Below, piece after piece: positions 42,159-50,336 of a DNA stretch of 64,000 nt. Within the stretch, counting starts at the first letter, position 1, and the number at the start of each line of letters is the position of its first letter. The translations under genes were made by a program, and so were the position numbers. Below the pieces are notes generated by a model. It had not been told where the DNA came from. It saw only the letters and a program-made list of their open reading frames with translations, and did no database searches. This DNA is from JAYOEY01 sp038120295 (GTDB lineage Bacteria; Pseudomonadota; Alphaproteobacteria; MPNO01; UBA2964): assembly GCA_038120295.1 (NCBI GenBank), contig JAYOLL010000004.1:1-64000 (forward strand), read 5' to 3'.

Positions 42159-42554
42159 GTGCCCGATCCGGAAACAGCCTCACCGTTCGTCGAACGCGCC
42201 TATAGCGAATCCTACGATCTCCTCGTCGCCCTCAGAGACTATATCGCCGGGCCGATGGAAGAAGAGGCGGCGACGCTGGATGCCGGCGACCGCATGCATA
42301 TGGTCCGCGTGCTGTCGGGTATTACCCGGCAGATGACGGATATCATGGCATGGCTGATGCTTCAGAAGGCGGTCAGCTCAGGCGAATTGTCGCCGGAAGC
42401 GGCTGACAGCGAACCGGCGGCGAGCCTCGAAGCAGTATTCGAGGAGTCGGATGTTCTGAATTCCAAGAAGCTGGAAAACATGCCGCTCGCCGTCCGCGGG
42501 CATGTCGACCGCTGCCGGCGTATAGCGGCGCTCGTCAGTCAGCTGAACCGGTAA
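42159..42554 (+). CDS. DUF1465 protein, RcdA-like
   Basis: The start is GTG at 42159. The 131-residue helical protein has the DUF1465 pattern: FVERAYSESYDLLVALRDYI, then LSGITRQMTDIMAWLMLQKAV, which corresponds to the LTTRLMQ-WLLLQRAV core of RcdA. RcdA is an adaptor that helps ClpXP degrade CtrA in Caulobacter. The cellular role in this organism is inference from that family. It follows the terminator at 41979-42004 and is convergent with rpmE; a short GAAA-tetraloop hairpin (42567-42582) lies between them. Confidence 0.72.
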   Translation: MPDPETASPFVERAYSESYDLLVALRDYIAGPMEEEAATLDAGDRMHMVRVLSGITRQMTDIMAWLMLQKAVSSGELSPEAADSEPAASLEAVFEESDVLNSKKLENMPLAVRGHVDRCRRIAALVSQLNR

Positions 42555-42582
42555 GAAGGGCGGTGCCCGACCGAAAGGTCGG

Positions 42583-42804
42583 TCAGATTCCGAACCCTTC
42601 GAACTTCTTGTTGAACTTGGCGACCTGGCCGTCCTGGGTATTCAGCCGGGCCGCGCCGCCCGTCCACGCCGGATGGCTGAGCGGATCGATGTCGAGCTTC
42701 ATCGTGTCGCCGGGGCTGCCCCAGGTCGAGCGCGTCTGATAGGTGGTGCCATCTGTCATCACGACGGTGATTTCGTGATATTCGGGATGAATCTCAACTT
42801 TCAT
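42583..42804 (-). CDS. rpmE: 50S ribosomal protein L31
   Basis: The 73-residue protein matches L31 (MKVEIHPEYHEITVVMTDGT, the SHPAWTGG core, then FNKKFEGFG). It has no cysteines, so it is the zinc-independent type common in Alphaproteobacteria. CTGGAGGAA precedes the ATG and a promoter candidate lies at 42828-42857. Confidence 0.95.
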   Translation of the reverse strand: MKVEIHPEYHEITVVMTDGTTYQTRSTWGSPGDTMKLDIDPLSHPAWTGGAARLNTQDGQVAKFNKKFEGFGI

Positions 42805-42827
42805 CGGTTCCTCCAGCGTAGGCGGGG

Positions 42828-42857
42828 GTTATACACGAACTGCGGACATTGTCGCAA
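42828..42857 (-). promoter_or_regulatory. Candidate promoter of rpmE
   Basis: On the minus strand TTGCGA (42857-42852) and TATAAC (42833-42828) are 18 bases apart. The -10 element ends 23 bases before the rpmE ATG, leaving a short leader with a good ribosome binding site. Confidence 0.5.
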
Positions 42858-42974
42858 GCGCTTATAATCAACAGATTGACGCGCGCCAGCCGTAGTGGTT
42901 GTTAGAGCGCACAGGGCCGTGTCGAGCGTGGTTTTCGATGTCCGGCGGTCTTGCAGGATGCATCTGGAGTAGCA

Positions 42975-44825
42975 ATGGCACGACGAAGCAGGCAACGGGC
43001 GGACGGAGGCGCGCCCGCGGCAGAGGAGAGACCGCGCGCTGCGGTCGGTGCGCTGCGCGGCATTCTGCCCTATCTCTCGCCCTACAAGGCGGCGATCGCG
43101 GGCGCACTGGTCGCGCTGACCGTCGCTGCCAGCGCCGTGCTGGTCATGGGCGTCGGGCTGCGCGAACTGGTCGACGAAGGTTTTCGCAGCGGCAGCCGCG
43201 ACCTTCTCGATAATGCGCTTGTCGGTTTGCTGGCGGTGATCGTTGCGCTGACGGCGGCGACCTATACGCGGTTTTTCCTCGTGTCCTGGATCGGCGAAAG
43301 GGTGGTCGCCGACTTGCGTTGCAACGTGTTCAACCACGTGCTGTCGCTCGATCCGGGCTTTTTCGAGGAAACGAGGGTCGGCGAAGTCCTGTCCCGCCTG
43401 ACGACCGACACCACGCTCCTGCAATCCGTCGTCGGCTCTCAGGTATCGGTTGCGCTGCGCAACCTGCTGCTGCTGACGGGCGGCACGGCGATGCTGATCA
43501 TTACCAGCCCACGGCTGACCGGCTTCGTATTTCTGGTGGTGCCTCTGGTGGTGGCGCCCATCGTGCTGCTGGGACGGCGCGTGCGCCGCCTGTCGCGCGC
43601 CAGCCAGGACCGGGTCGCCGATGTCGGCGCCTATATCGACGAGACGCTGAACGCCATCCGCATCGTTCAGGCGTTCGGGCACGAAGGTATCGACCGCACC
43701 CGCTTTGGCGCGCGCGTCACCGATGCTCTCGGCACGGCTGTGCGCCGAATCCGCATGCGCGCCGCCCTGACCGCCATCGTCATGATGCTGGTGTTCGGCT
43801 CCGTCGGCGTCATCCTGTGGCTCGGCGGGCATGACGTGCTTGAAGGTCGCATTACAGCTGGCGAACTTTCGGCGTTTGTCTTTTATGCCGTCGTCGTTGC
43901 GGGGTCTGTCGGCGCGATCAGCGAGGTGATCGGCGATCTGCAGCGTGCTGCCGGCGCCAGCGAAAGGCTGATGGAACTGCTGGCGACACCCGCAGGGTTG
44001 TCTTCCCCGGAGGCGCCGGTCGCTCTCCCCGAGCCTGCGACTGGAGCCGTGTCGCTTGACGGCGTCACTTTCCATTACCCCTCGAGGCCCGATACGTCGG
44101 CAATCCGCGAGTTTTCGCTGGACGTGGCGCCAGGCGAAACGGTCGCCCTGGTCGGGCCGTCCGGTGCCGGGAAATCGACGGTCTTCCAGCTTCTGCTGCG
44201 ATTCTACGATCCTGCATCGGGGCGCATAAAACTCGACGGTGTGGATCTGCGCGATGCCGACCTGGCCGCACTGAGAAACAGGATCGCTATTGTGCCCCAG
44301 GATGCCGTGATTTTCGCCGCCGACGCCTGGGAGAATATCGGATACGGTCGCCCAGGTGCGACGCGCGACGAAATCCGCGCGGCGGCGGACGCGGCGCATG
44401 CGACAGAATTCCTCGAAGCGCTTCCCGAAGGGTTCGATTCCTTCCTCGGCGAGCGCGGCGTTCGGCTGTCCGGCGGGCAGAGGCAGCGCATCGCCATCGC
44501 GCGGGCGATTCTGCGCAATGCACCCTTGCTGCTCCTCGACGAAGCGACCAGCGCCCTTGATGCGGAAAGCGAACGCAATGTCCAGCAGGCGCTCGACGGG
44601 CTGATGAAGGGCCGTACCACACTGGTCATTGCACACCGGCTCGCTACCGTTCTGAAGGCAGACCGGATCGTGGTCATGGACCGCGGCGGCATTGACGCCA
44701 TCGGCACACATGAATCCCTGATCGCCCAGGGCGGACTCTATGCGCGACTTGCGGAACTCCAGTTCGACCGGTTCGACGAACCGCCGGAAGAAGTTGCCGG
44801 CCTGCCGCTCGATGCGGCGGAGTAG
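42975..44825 (+). CDS. ABC transporter, fused permease and ATPase (MsbA-like exporter)
   Basis: The start at 42975 (MARRSRQRADGG) has TGGAG upstream. The 616-residue protein has six membrane helices in residues about 35-320 and an ATPase domain from about 355. Walker A (GPSGAGKST) is near 395-403, the signature LSGGQRQRIAIARA near 496 and Walker B LLLLDEATSALD near 517. It is a homodimeric exporter of the MsbA/lipid or multidrug type. The substrate is unknown. It is divergent from rpmE and convergent with the MotB-like gene, from which it is separated by five bases without a terminator. Confidence 0.88.
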   Translation: MARRSRQRADGGAPAAEERPRAAVGALRGILPYLSPYKAAIAGALVALTVAASAVLVMGVGLRELVDEGFRSGSRDLLDNALVGLLAVIVALTAATYTRFFLVSWIGERVVADLRCNVFNHVLSLDPGFFEETRVGEVLSRLTTDTTLLQSVVGSQVSVALRNLLLLTGGTAMLIITSPRLTGFVFLVVPLVVAPIVLLGRRVRRLSRASQDRVADVGAYIDETLNAIRIVQAFGHEGIDRTRFGARVTDALGTAVRRIRMRAALTAIVMMLVFGSVGVILWLGGHDVLEGRITAGELSAFVFYAVVVAGSVGAISEVIGDLQRAAGASERLMELLATPAGLSSPEAPVALPEPATGAVSLDGVTFHYPSRPDTSAIREFSLDVAPGETVALVGPSGAGKSTVFQLLLRFYDPASGRIKLDGVDLRDADLAALRNRIAIVPQDAVIFAADAWENIGYGRPGATRDEIRAAADAAHATEFLEALPEGFDSFLGERGVRLSGGQRQRIAIARAILRNAPLLLLDEATSALDAESERNVQQALDGLMKGRTTLVIAHRLATVLKADRIVVMDRGGIDAIGTHESLIAQGGLYARLAELQFDRFDEPPEEVAGLPLDAAE

Positions 44826-44830
44826 CGGAA

Positions 44831-46231
44831 TTAGCGGTTCGTTAGCTTGAATTCGATGCGCCGGTTCTGCGCCAGCGCGTTGACGGTTGCGCCCCGGTTG
44901 AGCGGGTGCTCCGCGCCGAATCCGGCGGCGACAAGCCGGTTCGCCGGTATGCCGGCGGCGATTAGCTGCTTGACGACGGCAATGGCCCGCGCCGCTGACA
45001 GCTCCCAGTTCGATGGAAACTGGACTGTGCGGATCGGTCTTATATCGGTGTGGCCGTCGACCCGCAGGACCCAGTCGATATCGGGTGGAATGCGGCCTGC
45101 AATTTCCTTGAGTGTCGCTGCAAGGCGTCGGATCTGGTCCGGCCCGACGCCGCTGAGATCGGCCGAGGCGGAGTCGAACAGCACTTCTGACTGAAACACG
45201 AACCGGTCGCCTTCGATACGGACTCCTTGTACGTTGCCGAGCGCGTCGCGCAGCTTACCGAAAAATTCCGATCGGTAGCGGGCCAGCTCAGCAACCTTGT
45301 TGGCGAGCGCGGCATTCAGCCTTTTGCCCAGATCCAGGATCTGAACGCTCTGTTCCCGCGCTCTGGCTTCCGACGTTTCAAGCGCCGCCGAGATGCGTGC
45401 CAGCTGTTGGCGGAGCGCAGCGAGCTGACGGTTAAGCAGCGTTACCTGGGCCGTCGCCCTGGCCGATACCTCTCGCTCGGTTGAGAGCAGGCTCTCCTGG
45501 GAATTTGAGCGTTCGCGCAATGAGGTCAGTTCGGATCTGTTCGCTTCCAGCGCGGTTACAAGGTTCGAAACGCGCGCTCCAAGCGTTTCGATCTCCTTCT
45601 GCGCCAGGGCAGTGCGTTCCCGCTCGGTGGAGAGTTCTGCGGACAGCGTCTTGCTGCGGTCTCGCGCCGCCGTGAGAGCCGCCCGGTTCTCTTCCAGCGA
45701 TGCGGCAAGGGCGGTGACCCTTTTTTCGAGTTCGTCCCGGACTTTCCGCAGGGCGGCTATATCGTTCTTGAGGGCCGCTATCGTACCCAGCTGTGTCCGG
45801 ATCGACTCGCGATCCTCTTCGATTGTCTTCTGCGCTTCGGAGAGGCCGGTCTCCGCTTCGGTCGCTCGGGCAAGGGCCCGGTCGAGCGCAGCCTGCAGCT
45901 CATCCCGCTGTCCTCTCAGGGCCTCGATCTCCGCCGTCATGGCTTCGCGCGCGGCCGTCATGATCTGTATCTGGGAGGAAAGCTCGGACAGGTCGCTACG
46001 CAGATTCGCGTTTGCACGTCTCTCCAGAGCCAGCATCTCGCCGAGCTCCGCGACCTGTTTGTTCAATTGTTCCAGTGCGGCGTTCCGGCCAGACAGAAGG
46101 TCTGAGAGGAAGAATTGCGCCAGCGTAAAGATCATTAGCAGGAAGATGATGATGATCAGCAGCGTCGAAATCGCATCGACGAAGCCCGGCCAGATATCAG
46201 GGACGCTGCGTCGTCGAATTCGGGATGCCAT
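44831..46231 (-). CDS. MotB/OmpA-like inner-membrane protein with long coiled coil
   Basis: The 466-residue protein has one N-terminal membrane helix with an Asp at its start (WPGFVDAISTLLIIIIFLLM), as in MotB where that Asp is the proton acceptor. A coiled coil of about 280 residues (48-325) follows, then an OmpA/MotB peptidoglycan-binding domain (about 345-466: FDSASADLSGVG, VLRVDGHTDIRPI, NRRIEFKL). It is the last gene of a three-gene operon with an ExbB/MotA-like channel and a Pro-rich OmpA protein. Together they should form a proton-driven or force-transmitting complex anchored to peptidoglycan. MotB of flagella is shorter and lacks such a coiled coil, so this is not the flagellar stator. 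Confidence 0.78.
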   Translation of the reverse strand: MASRIRRRSVPDIWPGFVDAISTLLIIIIFLLMIFTLAQFFLSDLLSGRNAALEQLNKQVAELGEMLALERRANANLRSDLSELSSQIQIMTAAREAMTAEIEALRGQRDELQAALDRALARATEAETGLSEAQKTIEEDRESIRTQLGTIAALKNDIAALRKVRDELEKRVTALAASLEENRAALTAARDRSKTLSAELSTERERTALAQKEIETLGARVSNLVTALEANRSELTSLRERSNSQESLLSTEREVSARATAQVTLLNRQLAALRQQLARISAALETSEARAREQSVQILDLGKRLNAALANKVAELARYRSEFFGKLRDALGNVQGVRIEGDRFVFQSEVLFDSASADLSGVGPDQIRRLAATLKEIAGRIPPDIDWVLRVDGHTDIRPIRTVQFPSNWELSAARAIAVVKQLIAAGIPANRLVAAGFGAEHPLNRGATVNALAQNRRIEFKLTNR

Positions 46232-46252
46232 ATCTGTCGACCGCGCCGTTGC

Positions 46253-47401
46253 CTACTGTTTGGAGCGCTCGGCAATCGCCGCAAGCGTACGGGACAGGAC
46301 GCGCAATTCGCTGCGGATTTCACCCGTCATCTCGTTGCGCCCGGTTGACAGCTCCTCGATAAGGCGCGCGAGCTGTGCATCGATGCTGCGAAGCGCCGCG
46401 CGGGAGCTGTCGTCCAGGGCAGATGAGGAGCCGGTGTCACGGGACTCCGCCAGCCGGGCAAGCAGCGGCTTCATTTCGAGCTGGTTCTCGGCCAGCTTCA
46501 CCATCAGGGACTGTTCGGTTTTCATCTGATCGGTCAGTGTTCGCAACTGCTCGGCAAGCTGAATCACGCTGTTATTGGAAGAGATACGGCTTTCCTCGCC
46601 CCGCTTCAGCGTTCTCTGCAGACTTTCGAGACTGTCGGCGGTCTGCTCCAGCAACGCCTGAACATAGGCCGGCACCGACTGGTCCCCTTCGCCTATACCG
46701 AGGCCGCTCGACAGCCGGGTCTGTCCGGCCAGCCAATCCTCTAGCTCGTTGTAGAACCGGTTCTGCGCCTGACCCGCCTGGAGTTCCAGAAAGCCGAGTA
46801 CGAGAGAACCCGCGAGACCGAGCAGAGACGACGAAAAAGCCGTACCCATCCCGGAAAGGGGTGCCTTCAGGCCTTCCTTGAGATTGGCGAACACCGCACC
46901 CATATCGCCGCCTTCACCGATCGAGAGCCCGCCGATAACCCCGGCCACCGACGAAATCGTCTGCAACAGGCCCCAGAACGTTCCGAGCAGGCCGAGGAAA
47001 ATGAGCAGGCCGATCATGTAGCGCGAGATATCGCGCGACTCCTCAAGCCGGGACGCGATGCCGTCGAGCAGCGACCGCAATGAAATCGCGGAGAGGCTCA
47101 GACTGCCCTGTCGGGACCCGAGCATCGCCGCCATCGGTGCCAGCAAACGCGGTGGGTCCTGTACCGAACGGCCCGGCTGTTCGGACCGGTAATGCTCAAT
47201 CCAGTTTTCCTCGCCGATCAGAACGATGACCTGACGGAAAATGTAAACGATGCCGAGAAGGAGGACCCCGAGGATCAGGCCGTTCAGGGTCGGGTTCGCG
47301 AGAAAGGCATCGAGGAGCTGATCGTGCAGAACGCCGACGGATACGCCGACCGCAACGAGAAACAGGCTCATTCGAACGAGATAGGTCCGGGTGTTACGCA
47401 T
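46253..47401 (-). CDS. MotA/TolQ/ExbB-like channel protein
   Basis: The 382-residue protein has four membrane helices: 8-26, 38-60, about 126-147 (YMIGLLIFLGLLGTFWGLLQ) and about 184-208 (FSSSLLGLAGSLVLGFLELQ). The third and fourth match the MotA/TolQ channel core, including LLGTFWGLL and a PLSGMGTAFSSSL segment. A long cytoplasmic, coiled-coil tail (about 240-382) is unusual for ExbB/TolQ. It is flanked by its expected partner, the MotB-like protein, 21 bases downstream. I infer a proton-conducting motor complex; flagellar MotA is unlikely because the tail and partner differ. Confidence 0.75.
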   Translation of the reverse strand: MRNTRTYLVRMSLFLVAVGVSVGVLHDQLLDAFLANPTLNGLILGVLLLGIVYIFRQVIVLIGEENWIEHYRSEQPGRSVQDPPRLLAPMAAMLGSRQGSLSLSAISLRSLLDGIASRLEESRDISRYMIGLLIFLGLLGTFWGLLQTISSVAGVIGGLSIGEGGDMGAVFANLKEGLKAPLSGMGTAFSSSLLGLAGSLVLGFLELQAGQAQNRFYNELEDWLAGQTRLSSGLGIGEGDQSVPAYVQALLEQTADSLESLQRTLKRGEESRISSNNSVIQLAEQLRTLTDQMKTEQSLMVKLAENQLEMKPLLARLAESRDTGSSSALDDSSRAALRSIDAQLARLIEELSTGRNEMTGEIRSELRVLSRTLAAIAERSKQ

Positions 47402-47487
47402 GAACGGGAACCTGTCGGTCTGTATCTTCCCGAGAGACGAATTCGGCGGTCAGTCGGTATGCCCGCCGCGTCACGTCCCGTGCCCGC

Positions 47488-48645
47488 CTATCGCCTGGTG
47501 ACGATGATGTCGATACGGTCAGCCGGGCCGCTTTCGGATTTGTTGCCAAGCGCGCGGACGTCGATTCTGGTGCTTTTGACCCCTTTGTCGATCAGCGACG
47601 AGCGGGCGGCCAGCGCACGCGACAGCGACAGACGTCTCGCCTGGCTTACCGAACCGCTCTGGGCGCTCGCGTAGGCCAGCAACTGCACTCTCAGCGCTTC
47701 GTCCGTCTTCATGGCGTCAGCGAGTCTTTTCAGACCCGAATTCGCGTCGGGTTTCAGCGTGGCCGATCCTGCGTTAAATCCAATTGAAAAGGCAGTACCG
47801 TTTCCGATCGGGCCTACGCGGCGTGGGACGGCGGGAACCATGGCGACCTTGGACGCGCTGGCGGACGTGCTTGCGGTCGATTCGGGCGCTTTCGGTTCCG
47901 AAGGGGAAACATCCGGCCGCGAGGCAACCGGCGCAGGGGCAGTCGGAGGAGGCGCCGGAGGAACCGGGGGAGGCTTCGCAGACAATGCCGGGATCGGCGG
48001 CGGTGGTGGCGGCTTTAGCGCGGCGGTCTGCGGTGGCGCAGGTTTCACTTCGGGCGGCGGCGCGCTGGACTGCGGGGTTGGTGACGGTGGTCTTGAGGAC
48101 AGCTGTTGGGCGACCGGGGCCTGTCGTTTTGCCTCAGGCGGGACGGGCGATGAAGACGCCGGTGGCGCCGGCGGTTTCAGCCGGGTCGGCAGCGCGCTCG
48201 CAGATCTCTTGGGCGGCGGCGCAGCGACTGCGATGCGGGGCGCAGGGCTGCGTGGCGTGGCTTTTGCGACAGGGACGCGCCGACTTGGCGTCCGAAGAAC
48301 GGGTTGTCCGGAAGCGGCCTTCGGCGGCTGAAGGGCGATCCGACTGGATTCAGGCAGCGTTCTGCCCCTGGAAATCACAGGAAATCTTGGCGTTCCCATT
48401 TCCGCTTTCGGAACGCTCAGGGGGCGCTGCGCCCGCGATACCGGCGCGGCCGCCCGGGGCGGCGTTCCAAGCAGCATGTCAGCGACATTGGGTGCAGGCC
48501 CAAGCTCCTGTATTACGCTCATGTCTACCGTGACACTCGGGCTCGTCGACTGCCCCTGCACGATCTGGGCATGGGAAACCCCGCCGAGAAGCGTTGCCAG
48601 GATAACGGATAAGGGAAGGGAACGGGCGAGCGGACGAACTTTCAT
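47488..48645 (-). CDS. Periplasmic OmpA-domain protein with proline-rich linker
   Basis: The 385-residue protein has a signal peptide (cleavage near SHA-QIV, residue 26), then a proline-, alanine- and serine-rich region (about 60-255, with runs such as KPPPPPPIPALSAKPPPVPP) that would be an extended rod of up to several tens of nanometres. The C-terminal OmpA domain (about 278-385: FNAGSATLKPDANSGLKRL, LLAYASAQSGS, RIDIIVTR) should bind peptidoglycan. It heads the operon with the MotA-like and MotB-like genes and probably acts as the periplasm-spanning element. Low-complexity composition is evident also in the DNA. Confidence 0.75.
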   Translation of the reverse strand: MKVRPLARSLPLSVILATLLGGVSHAQIVQGQSTSPSVTVDMSVIQELGPAPNVADMLLGTPPRAAAPVSRAQRPLSVPKAEMGTPRFPVISRGRTLPESSRIALQPPKAASGQPVLRTPSRRVPVAKATPRSPAPRIAVAAPPPKRSASALPTRLKPPAPPASSSPVPPEAKRQAPVAQQLSSRPPSPTPQSSAPPPEVKPAPPQTAALKPPPPPPIPALSAKPPPVPPAPPPTAPAPVASRPDVSPSEPKAPESTASTSASASKVAMVPAVPRRVGPIGNGTAFSIGFNAGSATLKPDANSGLKRLADAMKTDEALRVQLLAYASAQSGSVSQARRLSLSRALAARSSLIDKGVKSTRIDVRALGNKSESGPADRIDIIVTRR

Positions 48646-48795
48646 CGGTCCGATTTTCCTCGTCTTTCGTTAAACGGCGAAAACTACTTGGTTAACGGCG
48701 CGGCACTAACTTAGCGCAGCCTATTAGGTGTAACAATAACTTATACTTAACAAGCGTCCTGCTGAAAATTTCCGGCGCTGGTCCCTGTACCGCTC

Positions 48796-48816
48796 GCAGG
48801 ATCGCAGAAATCCTGC
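48796..48816 (-). terminator. Hairpin after suhB-like gene
   Basis: GCAGGAT and ATCCTGC form a seven-pair stem with a seven-base loop, 13 bases after the stop of the phosphatase gene. No T run follows on that strand, so it is a weak terminator candidate. Confidence 0.3.
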
Positions 48817-48828
48817 GCCGATCCCTCG

Positions 48829-49635
48829 TTAGCCGCGGCGAAGAGACCGCCTGGCATCCGACAGCATCTTGCGGACCGGGTCGTAAAGCGCGCTGTTGGC
48901 GGCGAGAATCGTGCCGCCGTTCAGCGGATCGCTGCGTCCGTCGATCTCGCTGACCATGCCGCCTGCCTCCCGGACCAGCAGCAGCCCGGCGGCGACGTCC
49001 CAGGGCGCCAGGCCGATCTCCCAGAAAGCTTCGAATCGCCCGGCGGCGACATAGGCAAGATCGAGACTCGCCGCGCCGAAACGACGCAGCCCGGCCGTCC
49101 TTTCCATGACGGCGGGCAGCATGGCCAGCAGTTCGTCGCCGCCGGCCCGGCCCATGAAGGGAATGCCGGTTGCAAGAATGGCCGTGCTCAGATCGCTCCG
49201 CGCAGACACGCGCAGACGCCTGTTATTAAGAAAACACCCCTCGCCCTTGGCGGCCCAGAATACTTCGTCCCGGGTCGGCTCAAACACCATTCCGGCAACG
49301 ATTTCGCCGCGATGCTCATGGGCAATGGAAATCGCGAAATGGGGAACGCCGTGCAGGAAGTTGGTCGTGCCGTCAAGCGGGTCGACGATCCAGCGATCGG
49401 CGGCATCCGCCGGCCCCGAGGCACCGCCTTCTTCCAGCAGCAGCGCGAATTCGGGGTGCGCTCTGGATAATTCGCTCTTGAGTATGCTTTCGGCCCGCCG
49501 GTCCGCCTCGGAGACGAAATCCGCCGGTCCCTTGCGCGAGACCTGGAGCTGTTCCACCTCGTTAAAATCGTGGATCAGGCTGCGCGCGGCCTTGCGCGCG
49601 GCCGCGTCCATTACGTTGATGATCGGCGGTCGCAT
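48829..49635 (-). CDS. Inositol monophosphatase family protein (SuhB-like)
   Basis: The 268-residue enzyme has the Mg-dependent phosphatase motifs: FVSEADRRAE, the glutamate pair in LLLEEGG, WIVDPLDGTTNFLHG and the C-terminal LAPWDVAAGLLLVREAGG. It would dephosphorylate inositol phosphate, or, as E. coli SuhB does, also act in rRNA transcription complexes. It sits between the OmpA-protein operon and efp, 54 bases downstream of efp on the same strand, an order known in several Alphaproteobacteria. Confidence 0.88.
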   Translation of the reverse strand: MRPPIINVMDAAARKAARSLIHDFNEVEQLQVSRKGPADFVSEADRRAESILKSELSRAHPEFALLLEEGGASGPADAADRWIVDPLDGTTNFLHGVPHFAISIAHEHRGEIVAGMVFEPTRDEVFWAAKGEGCFLNNRRLRVSARSDLSTAILATGIPFMGRAGGDELLAMLPAVMERTAGLRRFGAASLDLAYVAAGRFEAFWEIGLAPWDVAAGLLLVREAGGMVSEIDGRSDPLNGGTILAANSALYDPVRKMLSDARRSLRRG

Positions 49636-49689
49636 CGGTCTATCCGTTCTTTTCGATTTGCCCGGGCCGGTTTCGCCCGCCGTTCAAAA

Positions 49690-50256
49690 TCAGTCCTTGG
49701 CGCGCTCGACATAGGATGCATCCGCCGTCGCCACGACGACGCGCGTTCCCATCTCGATATGCGGCGGCACCATCGTCTTGACGCCGTTCTCCAGTATCGC
49801 AGGCTTATAGGACGAGGACGCCGTCTGGCCCTTTACCACCGCATCGGCTTCGATGATTTCCAGCGTCACGTGCTGCGGCAACTGAACGCCGATCGGCATT
49901 CCGTCGACCGTATTGACGGTGACCGTCATGCCTTCCGACAGGAAAACAGCGGCTTCGCCGGCCATCTCACGGTCGACCGTGAACTGGTCGAAGGTCTCGG
50001 AATCCATCAGGGTGATCTGATCGCCTTCGCCGTAGAGCATGGTGCATTCCCGCTCGTCCGTCATGAGCTTCTCGACCGATTCCTGGGTGCGGAACCGTTC
50101 ATTGGTCTTGGTGCCCGTCTTCACGTCCCGCATGTCGACGGCGATAAAGGCGTTGCCCTTGCCCGGCAGAATGAGCTCGTACTTTGTGATCAGAAACTGT
50201 CGGCCCTGATGCTCGATGGCATGGCCGGGCCGTAAGGTGTTCGCATTGACCTTCAT
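49690..50256 (-). CDS. efp: Elongation factor P
   Basis: The start at 50256 (MKVNANTLRPGHAIEHQGRQ) gives a 188-residue EF-P with all three domains. The tip loop is PGKGNA with Lys33, the position of the beta-lysylated Lys34 of E. coli. The modification enzymes EpmB and EpmA are encoded immediately upstream. EF-P rescues ribosomes stalled on polyproline; the window contains a strong client, the Pro-rich OmpA protein encoded at 47488-48645. The DNA upstream to 50340 is open in frame but not conserved-looking. Confidence 0.95.
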   Translation of the reverse strand: MKVNANTLRPGHAIEHQGRQFLITKYELILPGKGNAFIAVDMRDVKTGTKTNERFRTQESVEKLMTDERECTMLYGEGDQITLMDSETFDQFTVDREMAGEAAVFLSEGMTVTVNTVDGMPIGVQLPQHVTLEIIEADAVVKGQTASSSYKPAILENGVKTMVPPHIEMGTRVVVATADASYVERAKD

Positions 50257-50336
50257 GGCGGAATCGCTCTTGTTTCGAAATGGCGTGCCGATGTGGATTT
50301 CGGCGCGCCGGAACCTAGCAGGTCGGATCGGGCTGT

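Noticed and set aside
46253..47401. Flagellar stator protein MotA.
   Set aside because: Long cytoplasmic coiled tail, non-flagellar neighbours and a partner with a 280-residue coiled coil do not fit the flagellar stator.
44831..48645. Zorya anti-phage system (ZorA/ZorB resemble MotA/MotB).
   Set aside because: No ZorC, ZorD or ZorE helicase/nuclease genes lie nearby. The MotB-like protein has a coiled coil far longer than ZorB, and the neighbours are a phosphatase and efp.
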